NCBI RefSeq assembly: GCF_008297955.1
Contig: NZ_VTPY01000007.1
Span: 62,001 to 126,000, forward strand
Source of the DNA: Billgrantia pellis
GTDB lineage: Bacteria; Pseudomonadota; Gammaproteobacteria; Pseudomonadales; Halomonadaceae
Reading direction: 5' to 3'
Length of the DNA: 64,000 nucleotides
A program made the position numbers and the translations under genes. Of this stretch, positions 55,230 through 64,000 are shown in pieces. Positions within the stretch are counted from its first letter, which is position 1; every line of letters begins with the position of its first letter. The notes under the pieces were generated by a model. It was not told where the DNA came from. It made no database searches and was given only the letters and a program-made list of their open reading frames with translations.

Positions 55230-56602
55230 TGCGCTCGCAGACGCTGCCCCAGGAACTGATCCGCGCCAAGCGCGACGGTGAGGCGCTTTCGCCCGAGGCG
55301 ATCGGCGAGCTGGTCCGCGGCATCAGTGACGGTAGTCTCTCCGACGCCCAGGTCGGGGCGCTGGCCATGGCGGTGTTCCTCAACGGCATGGATGCCGCCG
55401 AGACGGTGGCGCTGACCGAGGCCGTGCGCGACTCCGGCGATGTGCTGGCGTGGCACGGCCTGGGCCCCGGGCTGGACCTGCCGGGGCCGGTGCTCGACAA
55501 GCATTCCACCGGCGGCGTGGGCGATCTCGTCTCGCTGGTGCTGGGGCCGTGGGTCGCCGCCTGCGGTGGCTTCGTGCCGATGGTTTCCGGTCGTGGCCTG
55601 GGCCACACCGGCGGTACCCTGGACAAGCTGGAGGCGATTCCCGGCTACGACATCGCCCCCTCGCGGGAGCGCCTTCGCACCTTGGTGCGCGAGGCGGGCG
55701 TGGCCATCGTCGGCCAGACCGCCGAGCTGGCGCCGGCCGACCGGCGGCTCTACGCCATTCGCGACGTCACCGCCACGGTGGAGTCGCTGCCGCTGATCGT
55801 CAGCTCGATCCTGGGCAAGAAGCTCGCCTGCGGCCTCGACGCCCTGGTGATGGACGTCAAGAGCGGCAGCGGCGCCTTTATGCCCACGCCTGAGAAATCG
55901 CGGGAACTGGCGGCGACCATCGCCGAGGTGGCCAGCTGCGCCGGTACGCCGACCACCGCGCTGCTCACCGACATGAGCCAGCCGCTGGCCCCCTGCGCCG
56001 GCAATGCCGTCGAGGTACGCGAGGCGATCACGCTGTTGACTTGTGAAAGGACAGGCGAAAAGACCGGCGGCCGGCTGCTCGAGGTGACCCGTGTACTGGC
56101 CGCCGAACTGCTGCTGGCCGGTAAGTTGGCGGACAGCCGCGATGCGGCTCTGGCACTGCTCGACGAGCAGCTCACCAGTGGCGCCGCCGCCGAGCGCTTC
56201 GCGCGCATGGTGGCGGGCCTGGGCGGTCCTGCCGACCTGCTCGAACGCCACGACCGCTACCTGCCCCGGGCACCCATCGTGCGCCCCGTCCATGCCGAGC
56301 GCAGCGGTCGCGTGACGCGCATGGATACTCGTGGCGTGGGGCTTGCCGTGGTGGCGCTGGGCGGTGGGCGTCGTGCGCCTGACGATACCATCGACCCGGC
56401 CGTCGGCCTGACCGGTATCGCCGCTCTCGGCGAGCCGGTCGGCGGCGAACGCCCGCTGGCCTGGGTGCATGCGGCAAGCGAGGCGGAGGCCGAGCACGCC
56501 GCCGCTCGGCTGCGCGCCGCCATCGAGGTGAACGACGTCGCCGCCGGCGACGTCGCACTGCCTACACTCATTCAAGACGTGATTCGTCGGGAGGCGCCAT
56601 GA
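55229..56602 (+). CDS. deoA: Thymidine phosphorylase
   Basis: 457 aa from ATG 55229. Phosphorolysis of thymidine to thymine and deoxyribose-1-phosphate. N-terminal helical domain with [20 protein letters not shown], glycine-rich phosphate loop [20 protein letters not shown], the signature [16 protein letters not shown], and [18 protein letters not shown]. Slightly longer than E. coli DeoA (440 aa). Overlaps deoB by 4 bp. Confidence 0.95.
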   Translation: MRSQTLPQELIRAKRDGEALSPEAIGELVRGISDGSLSDAQVGALAMAVFLNGMDAAETVALTEAVRDSGDVLAWHGLGPGLDLPGPVLDKHSTGGVGDLVSLVLGPWVAACGGFVPMVSGRGLGHTGGTLDKLEAIPGYDIAPSRERLRTLVREAGVAIVGQTAELAPADRRLYAIRDVTATVESLPLIVSSILGKKLACGLDALVMDVKSGSGAFMPTPEKSRELAATIAEVASCAGTPTTALLTDMSQPLAPCAGNAVEVREAITLLTCERTGEKTGGRLLEVTRVLAAELLLAGKLADSRDAALALLDEQLTSGAAAERFARMVAGLGGPADLLERHDRYLPRAPIVRPVHAERSGRVTRMDTRGVGLAVVALGGGRRAPDDTIDPAVGLTGIAALGEPVGGERPLAWVHAASEAEAEHAAARLRAAIEVNDVAAGDVALPTLIQDVIRREAP

Positions 56603-57834
56603 CCCGTGCCATCGTGCTGGTACTCGATTCCTTCGGCATCGGCGGGGCGCCGGATGCGGTGGACTTCGGCGACGCCGGGGCCGACACCCTGGGCCATATC
56701 ACCGCTGCCTGCGCCAAGGGGAAGTGCAATGTGGCTGGTCGTAGAGGACCACTGGCGCTGCCCAACCTGGCGAGGCTGGGGCTGTTCCATGCCCACCGTG
56801 AGAGCAGCGGTGCCTGGGCCGAGGGCGTGACGCCGCCCACCGAGGTGATCGGCGCCTACGGCCATGCCCGGGAAATTTCCTCGGGCAAGGACACGCCATC
56901 CGGCCATTGGGAAATTGCCGGCGTGCCGGTGCGTTTCGACTGGGGCTACTTCTTCGACCTCGAGAATAGCTTCCCACCCGAGCTGCTCCAGGCGCTCGAA
57001 CGAGAGGCCGGCTTGCCCGGCGTGCTGGGCAACTGTCACGCTTCGGGCACCGCGATCATCGCCCGGCTCGGTGAGGAACACATGGCCAGCGGCAAGCCCA
57101 TCGTCTATACCTCGGGCGATTCGGTGTTCCAGATCGCCGCCCACGAGGAGACCTTCGGCCTCGAGCGGCTTTACGCGCTGTGCGAAACCGCGCGGCGCCT
57201 GCTCGAGCCCTACAACATCGGCCGAGTGATCGCGCGGCCGTTTGTCGGCCGCAACGCCGACGACTTCGCCCGCACCGCCAACCGCCGCGACTACAGCGTC
57301 GAGCCGCCCGCGCCCACGGTGCTGCAGAAGCTCGAGAGCGAGGGCGGCGAAGTGATCGCCATCGGCAAGATCGCCGACATCTACGCCCACTGCGGGGTGA
57401 CGCGCACGGTCAAGGCCAGCGGCCACGAGGCGCTGATGGACGCCACCCTGGCCGCCCTGGAGGAGGCCAGCGAGCGCTCGCTCGTCATGACCAACTTCGT
57501 CGACTTCGACACCCTTTACGGCCACCGGCGTGACGTGGCCGGCTACGCCGCCGCGCTGGAGGCTTTCGATACGCGCCTGCCCGAACTGCTCGCCAGACTG
57601 CGCGAGGACGACCTGCTGATCCTCACCGCCGACCATGGCTGCGATCCCACCTGGCACGGCAGCGACCACACCCGCGAGCGAGTGCCGGTACTGGCGCTGG
57701 GCGCGGGGCTCGCGCCCGGCTCGCTCGGCGCGCGCGATACCTTCGCCGACATCGGCCAGAGCCTGGCGGCTTACCTGGGCCTGTCACCCATGGACGACGG
57801 CACGAGCTTTCTCCCCAAGCCAATCGCTGCATAG
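56599..57834 (+). CDS. deoB: Phosphopentomutase
   Basis: 411 aa, alkaline-phosphatase superfamily. Converts (deoxy)ribose-1-phosphate to the 5-phosphate. Metal ligands lie in [15 protein letters not shown] and [19 protein letters not shown]; the phosphorylated Thr is in [15 protein letters not shown]. Supplies DeoC with substrate. Overlaps deoA and is 10 bp before deoD. Confidence 0.95.
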   Translation: MTRAIVLVLDSFGIGGAPDAVDFGDAGADTLGHITAACAKGKCNVAGRRGPLALPNLARLGLFHAHRESSGAWAEGVTPPTEVIGAYGHAREISSGKDTPSGHWEIAGVPVRFDWGYFFDLENSFPPELLQALEREAGLPGVLGNCHASGTAIIARLGEEHMASGKPIVYTSGDSVFQIAAHEETFGLERLYALCETARRLLEPYNIGRVIARPFVGRNADDFARTANRRDYSVEPPAPTVLQKLESEGGEVIAIGKIADIYAHCGVTRTVKASGHEALMDATLAALEEASERSLVMTNFVDFDTLYGHRRDVAGYAAALEAFDTRLPELLARLREDDLLILTADHGCDPTWHGSDHTRERVPVLALGAGLAPGSLGARDTFADIGQSLAAYLGLSPMDDGTSFLPKPIAA

Positions 57835-57844
57835 GAGCCTCGAC

Positions 57845-58573
57845 ATGGCGACTCCCCATATCCAGGGCGAACGCGGCATCTTCGCCGATACCGTGCTGAT
57901 GCCCGGCGACCCCCTGCGTGCCAAGTACATTGCCGAAACCTTCCTCGAGGAGGCGCGCGAGGTAAACCACGTGCGCAACATGCTCGGTTTCACCGGCCGT
58001 TACCGCGGCCGCGAGATCTCGGTGATGGGCCATGGCATGGGCATTCCCTCGGTTTCCATCTACGCCAAGGAGCTGATCACCGACTATGGCGTGAAGCGGC
58101 TGATCCGGGTCGGCTCCTGCGGCGCGGTGCGTGACGACGTGGCGGTGCGCGACGTGGTGATCGGCCTCGGCGCGAGTACCGACTCGGCGGTCAACCGCAC
58201 CCGCTTCATGGGCCACGACTTCGCTGCCATCGCCGACTTCGCGCTGACCCGCCACGCAGTGGATGCCGCCGCGGCCCAGGGCGTGTCGGTGAAAGTGGGC
58301 AACCTGTTCTCGGCGGACCTGTTCTACAACCCCCAGGGCGAGCTGTTCGAACTGATGAAGCGCTACGGCATCGTCGGCGTGGAGATGGAGGCGGCGGGGC
58401 TCTACGGCGTGGCGGCGGAGTTCGGCGGCCGGGCGATGACCCTCTGCACCGTATCGGACCATATTCTCAAGGGCGAGTCGCTGCCTAGCGAAGCCCGCGA
58501 GCGCAGCTTCAACGAAATGGTCGAGGTGGCGCTGGAGGTCGTGCTGCGCGACGACGCGGCGGGGGCGGCATGA
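57845..58573 (+). CDS. deoD: Purine-nucleoside phosphorylase
   Basis: 242 aa from ATG 57845, starting [20 protein letters not shown] almost as in E. coli DeoD. Phosphate-site and base-site motifs: [53 protein letters not shown] and [16 protein letters not shown], with SDH (catalytic Asp) near 205. It is DeoD rather than uridine phosphorylase by this close match. Overlaps cdd by 4 bp. Confidence 0.93.
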   Translation: MATPHIQGERGIFADTVLMPGDPLRAKYIAETFLEEAREVNHVRNMLGFTGRYRGREISVMGHGMGIPSVSIYAKELITDYGVKRLIRVGSCGAVRDDVAVRDVVIGLGASTDSAVNRTRFMGHDFAAIADFALTRHAVDAAAAQGVSVKVGNLFSADLFYNPQGELFELMKRYGIVGVEMEAAGLYGVAAEFGGRAMTLCTVSDHILKGESLPSEARERSFNEMVEVALEVVLRDDAAGAA

Positions 58574-58986
58574 GCGTGATCGATCCGGGCATAGATCCCA
58601 GTATTGTCGAGGCATTGATTGCGGTGCGCGGTAACGCCTACGCGCCCTACTCGCAGCATCCGGTGGGTGCCATGGTGGAAAGCGAGAGCGGCGCGCGCTT
58701 TGCTGGCGCCAACGTCGAAGTCGCCCACTACAAGGGGCTGTGCGCCGAGGCCTCGGCCATTGCCGCCATGGTCGGCGCCGGCGAGCGGCGCCTGCGAAAC
58801 GTCTACGTGATCGGCCCCGGCGAGCACCTATGTACCCCCTGTGGCGACTGCCGCCAGCGCATCCGCGAATTCGCCGACGCCGAGACCCGTATCCATGTGG
58901 TCGACGCCGAGGGTCGGCTGCTCAAGCGCTATACCATGGAACAGCTCCTACCCGATGCCTTTGGGCCGGAGAATCTCAGCCACTGA
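58570..58986 (+). CDS. cdd: Cytidine deaminase
   Basis: 138 aa, the short tetrameric type. The zinc site uses CAEASAI (Cys plus catalytic Glu) and PCGDCRQ (two Cys). [15 protein letters not shown] is the N-terminal substrate loop. It deaminates cytidine and deoxycytidine, completing the salvage operon. Its stop is one base from the convergent nrdG stop. Confidence 0.93.
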   Translation: MSVIDPGIDPSIVEALIAVRGNAYAPYSQHPVGAMVESESGARFAGANVEVAHYKGLCAEASAIAAMVGAGERRLRNVYVIGPGEHLCTPCGDCRQRIREFADAETRIHVVDAEGRLLKRYTMEQLLPDAFGPENLSH

Positions 58987-58987
58987 C

Positions 58988-59737
58988 TCAATCGCGCAGC
59001 TCGATGCGCTCGAAGTGCGGTGCCAGGCGTTTGACCAGCCAGGCAAGCATCGCCCGCGGCGGGGCGTTCTCCACCGGCTGGCAGTAGGCCGGGTCGAGGC
59101 ATTGGCGGGTGCGGGCCACCTGGATGGCGTAGCGGCGCACGCCACAGTCGGCCAAGGTCAGTGCCAGGCGCTCCACGTCGGCCAGCTCGAAGTCGCGCCA
59201 GTGCACGGTGGTGCGACACTCGAAGTCGATGCCGCTGTCGAGCAGCGCCGTCAGGCTCTGGCTGTTGCGCTGCCAGATGCCGGGCCGTCCGCAGATACGG
59301 TCGAAATCGCGCCCGCGCCCCTTCACGTCGAGCCCCACCCAGTCGAGATTCGGTAGCAGGCGTGAAAGCCGTGCCGGATAGGGCCCGGCAGTGTGCAACC
59401 CCACCTTGAGGCCCATCGTCTTCGCCTCGCTGACGGCAGCCGGAAGCGCATTGTGTAGCGTGGGCTCGCCACCGCTGAACACCACCGCTTCGAGCAGCCC
59501 CCGACGGCTCTTGAGAAACTCCCGCACTGCCTGCCATTCGCTCTCGTCGCCGCGTCGCGGCGGCATCATGTGGCCGTTGTGGCAGTAGCCGCAACGCAGC
59601 GGGCAGCCCTGCAGGAACACCACGCAAGCCAGGTGGTCCGGATAGTCCAGGGTGGTCATCGGGGTCATCCCGGCGATGGGCAGGCGGATGCCATCGAGGG
59701 GCGCGAGGGTGGGCGGGTCGAGGTCGGTGACGATCAT
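58988..59737 (-). CDS. nrdG: Anaerobic RNR activating enzyme
   Basis: 249 aa from ATG 59737, a radical-SAM enzyme. The 4Fe-4S site is CPLRCGYCHN and the SAM motif FSGGEPTLH. It makes the glycyl radical in the NrdD system. Longer than the 154-aa E. coli NrdG and more like the long PFL-activase-related group common in Pseudomonas. It follows nrdD and the separate radical peptide in the same direction. Confidence 0.9.
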   Translation of the reverse strand: MIVTDLDPPTLAPLDGIRLPIAGMTPMTTLDYPDHLACVVFLQGCPLRCGYCHNGHMMPPRRGDESEWQAVREFLKSRRGLLEAVVFSGGEPTLHNALPAAVSEAKTMGLKVGLHTAGPYPARLSRLLPNLDWVGLDVKGRGRDFDRICGRPGIWQRNSQSLTALLDSGIDFECRTTVHWRDFELADVERLALTLADCGVRRYAIQVARTRQCLDPAYCQPVENAPPRAMLAWLVKRLAPHFERIELRD

Positions 59738-59793
59738 CCGAAGGCTCCAGTGCCGGGCGCAGAGGCCCGGCATCCGTCAGGCAGTGGTGTGTC

Positions 59794-59958
59794 TCAGAGC
59801 GTCAGGCCGGCGGCCCGCTCGGTGAAGTGGCGGCGCTCGCGATGCTCGGAACGCTTGCCGACGTTGAACTGGCTGACCGGGCGGTGGTAGCCCATCACGC
59901 GGGTCCACACTTCGCAGCGCTGGCGTTGTTCAGTGGGCAGGGTATCGACGATCGTCAT
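59794..59958 (-). CDS. Stand-alone glycyl-radical peptide of class III RNR
   Basis: 54 aa from ATG 59958 (GGAGCA 6 nt upstream). It reads QRCEVWTRVMGYHRPVSQFN then VGKRSEHRERRHF, matching the last part of NrdD proteins, where the Gly in the VMGY-like motif carries the radical. In this genome it is cut off from NrdD by a stop, 44 nt and a frame change, with its own ribosome site, so it is a separate small gene and not a simple nonsense mutation. Confidence 0.8.
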   Translation of the reverse strand: MTIVDTLPTEQRQRCEVWTRVMGYHRPVSQFNVGKRSEHRERRHFTERAAGLTL

Positions 59959-60002
59959 TGATTGCTCCTTCCAGTGGTGGGTAACAGCGGTTGAGAAAAC
60001 GC

Positions 60003-61733
60003 TCAGGCCGAAGCGGCCGCAGCGCGTCTTGCCAGCAGTGCCTCGTCGCACTTCGGGCAAAACTCGTGTTCGCCGGCCAGATAACCGTGCACCGGACAGA
60101 TCGAGAAGGTCGGTGTCACGGTGATGTAAGGCAGGCGGAAGCGAGACAGCGCGGTGTGCACCAGCTTGCGGCAGGCGGTGGCGCTGGAGAGCCGCTCGCG
60201 CATGTAGAGGTGAAGGACGGTGCCGCCGGTGTAGCGAGTCTGCAGCGGATCCTGATGAATCAGTGCCTCGAAGGGATCGTCGGTATGCCCCACCGGCAGT
60301 TGGCTCGAGTTGGTGTAGTAGGGCGCCCCGGGCGTGCCCGCCTGCAGGATGCCTGGGTAACGCTCGACGTCGGCGCGGGCGAAGCGGTAGGTGGTGCCCT
60401 CCGCCGGGGTCGCTTCCAGGTTGTAGAGATGGCCGGTCTCGGCCTGGAAGGCCTGCATGCTGGCACGCACGTGGTCGAGCATTTCCAGGGCGAGCTGACG
60501 CCCCTCCGGGGCGGTGATGTCGTAGCGGTCGTCGGAGAAGTTGCGCACCATCTCGTTGAGCCCGTTCACGCCCAGCGTGGAGAAGTGATTGCGCAGGGTG
60601 CCCAGGTAGCGCTGGGTGAAGGGGTAGAGCCCCTCGTCCATCCACTGCTGGATGCGTCCACGCTTGAGTTCCAGGCTGTCGCGGCCTAGCGCCAGCAGGC
60701 GGTCGAGCTCTTCGAACAGGCCCGCCCGGTCGCCGGCGAAGCGGTAGCCCAGGCGCGCACAGTTGAGCGTCACCACCCCCAGCGAGCCGGTCTGCTCGGC
60801 GCTGCCGAACAGACCGTTGCCGCGCTTGAGCAGCTCGGATAGGTCGAGCTGCAGGCGACAGCACATGGAGCGCACCATGTGCGGCTCCAGGTCGGAATTG
60901 AGGAAGTTCTGGAAGTAGGGCAGGCCGTACTTGGCGGTCAGCGCGAACAGCCGCTCGGCGTTGTCGCTCTCCCAGTCGAAATCCGGGGTGATGTTGTAGG
61001 TAGGGATGGGGAAGGTGAACACTCGCCCCTGGCGGTCGCCGGCTTCCATCACCTCCAGGTAGGCGCGGTTGAGCAGGTCCATCTCCGCCTGCAGCTCGCC
61101 GTAGGTGAAGGGCTGCTCCTCGCCGCCGACGATCGGCACCTGGTCGCGCAGGTCCGCCGGGCACACCCAGTCGAAGGTGAGGTTGGTGAAGGGCGTCTGG
61201 CTGCCCCAGCGCGACGGCACGTTGAGGTTGTAGATGAACTCCTGGACCGCCTGCTTCACCGCGACAAAATCGAGGTCGTCCTTGCGTACGTAGGGTGCCA
61301 GGTAGGTATCGAAGGAGCTGAAGGCCTGGGCGCCGGCCCACTCGTTCTGAAGCGTGCCGAGGAAGTTGACCATCTGTCCCAAGGCGCTGGAGAGGTGGCG
61401 CGGCGGATCGCTCTCGGCGCGCCCCGGCACGCCGTTGAAGCCCTCGATCAAGAGCTGGCGCAGCGACCAGCCGGCACAGTAGCCGCACAGCATGTCGAGG
61501 TCGTGGATGTGCAGGTCGCCTTCGCGGTGAGCGGCGCCGACCTCGGCCGGGTAGACCTCGTCGAGCCAATAGTTGGCGATCAGCTTGCCCGAGACGTTGA
61601 GGATCAGCCCGCCCAGGGAGTAGCCCTGGTTGGCGTTGGCGTGCACGCGCCAGTCGGCGCGTTCGAGGTATTCGTTGACGGTCGAGGCGACGTCGATGCG
61701 GCGCGGGCCGGCCTGGCTTGTGGGGGCGTTCAC
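60003..61733 (-). CDS. nrdD: Anaerobic (class III) ribonucleoside-triphosphate reductase
   Basis: 576 aa from GTG 61733, which has AGGGAG upstream; the frame stays open to 61979 but that part covers the promoter. Core reads TVNEYLERADWRVHANANQG, SMCCRLQLDLSELLKRGNGL, the active-site region GSLGVVTLNCARLGYRFAGD and the zinc-binding CPVHGYLAGEHEFCPKCDE. There is no N-terminal ATP-cone and no glycyl-radical end, which is encoded separately 44 nt downstream. Supplies dNTPs without oxygen. Confidence 0.92.
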   Translation of the reverse strand: MNAPTSQAGPRRIDVASTVNEYLERADWRVHANANQGYSLGGLILNVSGKLIANYWLDEVYPAEVGAAHREGDLHIHDLDMLCGYCAGWSLRQLLIEGFNGVPGRAESDPPRHLSSALGQMVNFLGTLQNEWAGAQAFSSFDTYLAPYVRKDDLDFVAVKQAVQEFIYNLNVPSRWGSQTPFTNLTFDWVCPADLRDQVPIVGGEEQPFTYGELQAEMDLLNRAYLEVMEAGDRQGRVFTFPIPTYNITPDFDWESDNAERLFALTAKYGLPYFQNFLNSDLEPHMVRSMCCRLQLDLSELLKRGNGLFGSAEQTGSLGVVTLNCARLGYRFAGDRAGLFEELDRLLALGRDSLELKRGRIQQWMDEGLYPFTQRYLGTLRNHFSTLGVNGLNEMVRNFSDDRYDITAPEGRQLALEMLDHVRASMQAFQAETGHLYNLEATPAEGTTYRFARADVERYPGILQAGTPGAPYYTNSSQLPVGHTDDPFEALIHQDPLQTRYTGGTVLHLYMRERLSSATACRKLVHTALSRFRLPYITVTPTFSICPVHGYLAGEHEFCPKCDEALLARRAAAASA

Positions 61734-61820
61734 CGTATTCTCCCTATATGTGCTGCCGTTTGGTATTTTCAACCACAACATATGGTACGTGAAGGCTAGT
61801 CCCTTCGGCAGCGGGAGAAC

Positions 61821-61834
61821 ATGACTCAGGTCAG
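61821..61834. promoter_or_regulatory. FNR/ANR-type box before nrdD
   Basis: ATGACTCAGGTCAG contains the palindromic core TGAC-N4-GTCA of the FNR/DNR site, with both outer T/A positions differing. It lies about 90 bp upstream of the nrdD start. Confidence 0.45.
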
Positions 61835-61864
61835 AAAAAGGCCAGTTGGAACCTCGGGGAACGA

Positions 61865-61890
61865 CGAACCCCGCCGGTCGGCGGGGTTCG
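61865..61890 (-). terminator. Hairpin after ubiUV
   Basis: An 11-bp perfect stem (CGAACCCCGCC / GGCGGGGTTCG) with a 4-nt loop, 30 nt downstream of ubiV on its strand and upstream of the nrdD promoter. No T run. Likely separates the two transcripts. Confidence 0.6.
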
Positions 61891-61921
61891 AATACAGGCG
61901 CAAAAGCGCTCATATCGGCGG

Positions 61922-62836
61922 TTAGACGTGCAGCCGGGTATTGTCCATACCCGGGCGGCCGTGCCAGTAGCCGTCGCATACCTCGGCCTCGACCAGGCTA
62001 AGCGGGTCGGCGGCGGGCAGCTCGCCGCGGCGGGCGGCGTCGAAGGCGGCCAACACCTCGGCCATGCCTTCGGCCCTCGGGCTTAGGCGCGCCACCGCCA
62101 CGCCCATCGCGGCCATGTCGCTGACCTCATGGCGCAGGTCCTGGCAGGCGCCGGAGAGGGTCTGGATGCCGTTCAGGGTGAACACCTCCTTGGACGCCTC
62201 TTGAGTGCGCAGCGTCAGACCCTCGGGGTATTTCTGGCAGACGAACTGACAGCGGTCCTTGGGCTTCTGGTGGCGTCGGGCGGTGAAGCAGCGCGACGAC
62301 CAGGCCAGCGGCAGGTGGCCGTAGGCAAACACCTCGCCGGGTTGATCGAGGCCCTCGGCGGCACAGTCCGCGAGCAGCCGGGCGAGGTCATCGCGCGACA
62401 TCTCCACCGGCGCGTGCCAGCGGCGCATGCCGGCGCGGGCCATCACGCCGATGGCCGCCGGATTGTAGAGGTTGAGCGCGGCGCCGGCGACGAAGGGCAG
62501 GCCGGCGGTGGCCAGGCGCTGCAATGCGCTCTGGTCGTTGGCCTCGACCATGAACTCACCGTTGTCGCACAGCTTGCGCAGGTCGCGCAGGTCGGCCTCG
62601 GATTCGATCAGGGTCTGGCTCGCCAGCACCACTTGCTTGCCGCTCTGGGCCAGCTCGCGGCCGATGCCGAGCCAATCGTCGAGCTTCATGTCGCGCCGTC
62701 GCGAGCAGACGGACTCGCCCAAATAGACGATCTCCACCGGCCAGTCGGCGGCCTCGCGGTAGAAGTCGGCGTAGCGCTCGCGGGTCCAGTAGAACAGCAC
62801 CGGGCCCAGGGCGAGCTGCAGGGAATCGGATGACAT
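61922..62836 (-). CDS. ubiV: Ubiquinone synthesis protein UbiV (U32 family)
   Basis: 304 aa from ATG 62836 with a perfect AGGAGG. Peptidase U32 family, UbiV branch: LALGPVLFYWTRERYADFYR start, an early Cys in YLGESVCSRRRDMK, and the Fe-S cysteines in SSRCFTARRHQKPKDRCQFV with CQKYPEGL. With UbiU it forms a heterodimer with two 4Fe-4S clusters that hydroxylates the ubiquinone ring without oxygen. It is 8 nt after ubiU. Confidence 0.92.
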   Translation of the reverse strand: MSSDSLQLALGPVLFYWTRERYADFYREAADWPVEIVYLGESVCSRRRDMKLDDWLGIGRELAQSGKQVVLASQTLIESEADLRDLRKLCDNGEFMVEANDQSALQRLATAGLPFVAGAALNLYNPAAIGVMARAGMRRWHAPVEMSRDDLARLLADCAAEGLDQPGEVFAYGHLPLAWSSRCFTARRHQKPKDRCQFVCQKYPEGLTLRTQEASKEVFTLNGIQTLSGACQDLRHEVSDMAAMGVAVARLSPRAEGMAEVLAAFDAARRGELPAADPLSLVEAEVCDGYWHGRPGMDNTRLHV

Positions 62837-62844
62837 GAAACCTC

Positions 62845-63840
62845 CTATTTCCAGCGGCGTTCGTAGGCGCCCAGGGTGGTGGTGGCGCCTTCGGAGACCT
62901 CGCCGAGGCCGGCCATCCAGGCGGGGTCGGGGTGGAAGCGCTCGGGTGCGCGTTCCAGGCGGTCCAGCGCCTGGCGCCAGATGCCGGCGACCTTCGACAC
63001 GTAGGCCGGGCTGCGCTGGCGGCCCTCGATCTTCACCGCGCTGATGCCGAGTTCGCGCAGCTCCGGCAGCAGCTCCAGGGTGTTGAGGCTGGTGGGCTCC
63101 TCGATGGCGTGGTAGGTCTCGCCGCCGACCTCGAAGCGCCCCTTGCACAGGGTGGGGTAGCCGGCCCGCTCGCCCTCGCCGTAGCGGTCGATCAGTACGC
63201 CGTTGAGGCGCGACTCGAGTCCTTGCGGGGTCTCCTCCCAGCGCACGTGGGCCGCCGGCGAGCAGACCCCGCGGGTATTGGGCGATTCGCCGGTGAGGTA
63301 CGACGACAGGTAACAGCGCCCCTCGGCCATGATGCACAGGCTACCGAAGGCGAACACTTCGAGTTCCACCGGGCTCTGCCTGGCCAGGTCGCGCACCTGG
63401 GTGATCGAAAGCACTCGCGGCAGCACGGCGCGCTTGATGCCGAACTGGTCGTGGTAGAAGCGCAGCGCCTCGTGGCTGGTAGCGGAGCCCTGCACCGAGA
63501 GGTGGCGGGCGAGATCGGGGTAACGCCCCGCGGCATAGTCGAGCAGCCCCATGTCGGCCAGGATCAGGGCATCGACGCCGAGCTCGGCGGCCTGATCCAC
63601 GGCGCGGGTCCACTGGGCCCAGCCGTCGGGCTGCGGGTAGGTGTTGATGGCGCAGAACACTTTCTTGCCGCGGGCATGGGCGTAATCGATGCCTTCGCGG
63701 GCGCGCTTGTCGGTGAAGTTGAGGCCGGCGAACTGCCGGGCGTTGGTGGCGTTCTGGAAGCCGAAGTAGACGGCATCGGCGTCTTCATCCACCGCCCGCT
63801 TCAGGGCCGGCAGGTTGCCGGCCGGGCAGACGAGCTCCAT
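62845..63840 (-). CDS. ubiU: Ubiquinone synthesis protein UbiU (U32 family)
   Basis: 331 aa, the usual UbiU size. Start MELVCPAGNLPALKRAVDED, barrel motif AVYFGFQNATNARQFAGLNF, and Fe-S cysteines in MAEGRCYLSSYLTGESPNTR, GVCSPAAHV and YPTLCKGRF. First gene of ubiUV, with an FNR-type box upstream. Together with UbiT it allows ubiquinone-linked denitrification when oxygen is absent. Confidence 0.93.
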   Translation of the reverse strand: MELVCPAGNLPALKRAVDEDADAVYFGFQNATNARQFAGLNFTDKRAREGIDYAHARGKKVFCAINTYPQPDGWAQWTRAVDQAAELGVDALILADMGLLDYAAGRYPDLARHLSVQGSATSHEALRFYHDQFGIKRAVLPRVLSITQVRDLARQSPVELEVFAFGSLCIMAEGRCYLSSYLTGESPNTRGVCSPAAHVRWEETPQGLESRLNGVLIDRYGEGERAGYPTLCKGRFEVGGETYHAIEEPTSLNTLELLPELRELGISAVKIEGRQRSPAYVSKVAGIWRQALDRLERAPERFHPDPAWMAGLGEVSEGATTTLGAYERRWK

Positions 63841-63901
63841 GTCGCTCTCCTCGCAGTCTGGGTAAACCCGACCATGCTAGTCGACTACGCGGAAAGGACT
63901 T

Positions 63902-63915
63902 TTGATGAGGATCAT
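63902..63915. promoter_or_regulatory. FNR/ANR-type box before ubiU
   Basis: TTGATGAGGATCAT matches TTGAT-N4-ATCAA at 9 of 10 positions, 62 bp upstream of the ubiU start. Confidence 0.65.
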
Positions 63916-63933
63916 GGCGAAGCGCGCTTACAC

Positions 63934-64000
63934 TTACAGCGCCCACACCAGCGCCAGCAGCAGCCCCCATGCCATCAGGCCGAAGGCGATGACGGTGTAG
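63934..64000 (-). CDS. C-terminal end of a membrane protein (partial)
   Basis: The last 21 codons of a minus-strand gene enter at the window edge and stop at TAA 63936-63934. They read YTVIAFGLMAWGLLLALVWA then Leu, one hydrophobic membrane helix. Too short to identify. Confidence 0.5.
   Translation of the reverse strand, partial: YTVIAFGLMAWGLLLALVWAL

Overview
The window is GC-rich (roughly two thirds G+C by eye) DNA from a gammaproteobacterium. Its gene content (dxs after ispA, hemE, hemN, class II and class III ribonucleotide reductases, TRAP transporters, nir and nos genes) fits a facultatively anaerobic, denitrifying member of the Halomonadaceae or a close relative. That placement is inference from gene content; no rRNA or tRNA gene was seen.

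Layout. 1-2.1 kb: end of ispA, then dxs. 2.1-6.4 kb: a decayed zone with a frameshifted HEPN-like gene, an N-truncated tpm, a headless LysR gene, an MFS remnant and a possible transposase scrap, surrounding an intact LysR/SDR/tautomerase set. 6.4-16.4 kb: a dienelactone-hydrolase-like secreted protein, then a catabolic island (FCD-type GntR regulator, asparaginase, TRAP transporter, carbamoylase-like M20 hydrolase, two amidases). 16.4-17.1 kb: a geneless stretch that carries two tandem CsrB/RsmZ-like regulatory RNAs on the minus strand, the upstream one behind a GacA/UvrY-type box. 17.2-20.9 kb: PAQR protein, ribA, hemE, a VanZ-like protein and a periplasmic cyclophilin.

21-48 kb is a denitrification and nitric-oxide island: ccmFGHI, a DNR-type regulator, nirS, a NirT-like protein fused to a second haem domain, nosRZDFYL with a class I cytochrome c, nsrR, nnrS, hemN, a soluble CZB chemoreceptor, ric (ytfE) and norR. 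nosR is broken by one in-frame amber codon. FNR/DNR-type boxes precede ccmF, nirS, nosR, ubiT, nrdD and ubiU. A sigma-54 promoter and paired NorR sites lie between norR and ric.

47-51 kb: ubiT and the split class II reductase nrdJab. 51-59 kb: deoR, a lone glycosyltransferase and a nucleoside-salvage operon (nupC-deoC-deoA-deoB-deoD-cdd) with a DeoR-type operator. 59-64 kb: class III ribonucleotide reductase (nrdD, a separate glycyl-radical peptide, nrdG) and ubiUV for oxygen-independent ubiquinone synthesis. The second half therefore gathers functions needed without oxygen: respiration of N oxides, haem and cytochrome maturation, quinone synthesis and deoxynucleotide supply, together with NO sensing and repair. 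Haem d1 synthesis, norCB and ccmABCDE are not in the window.
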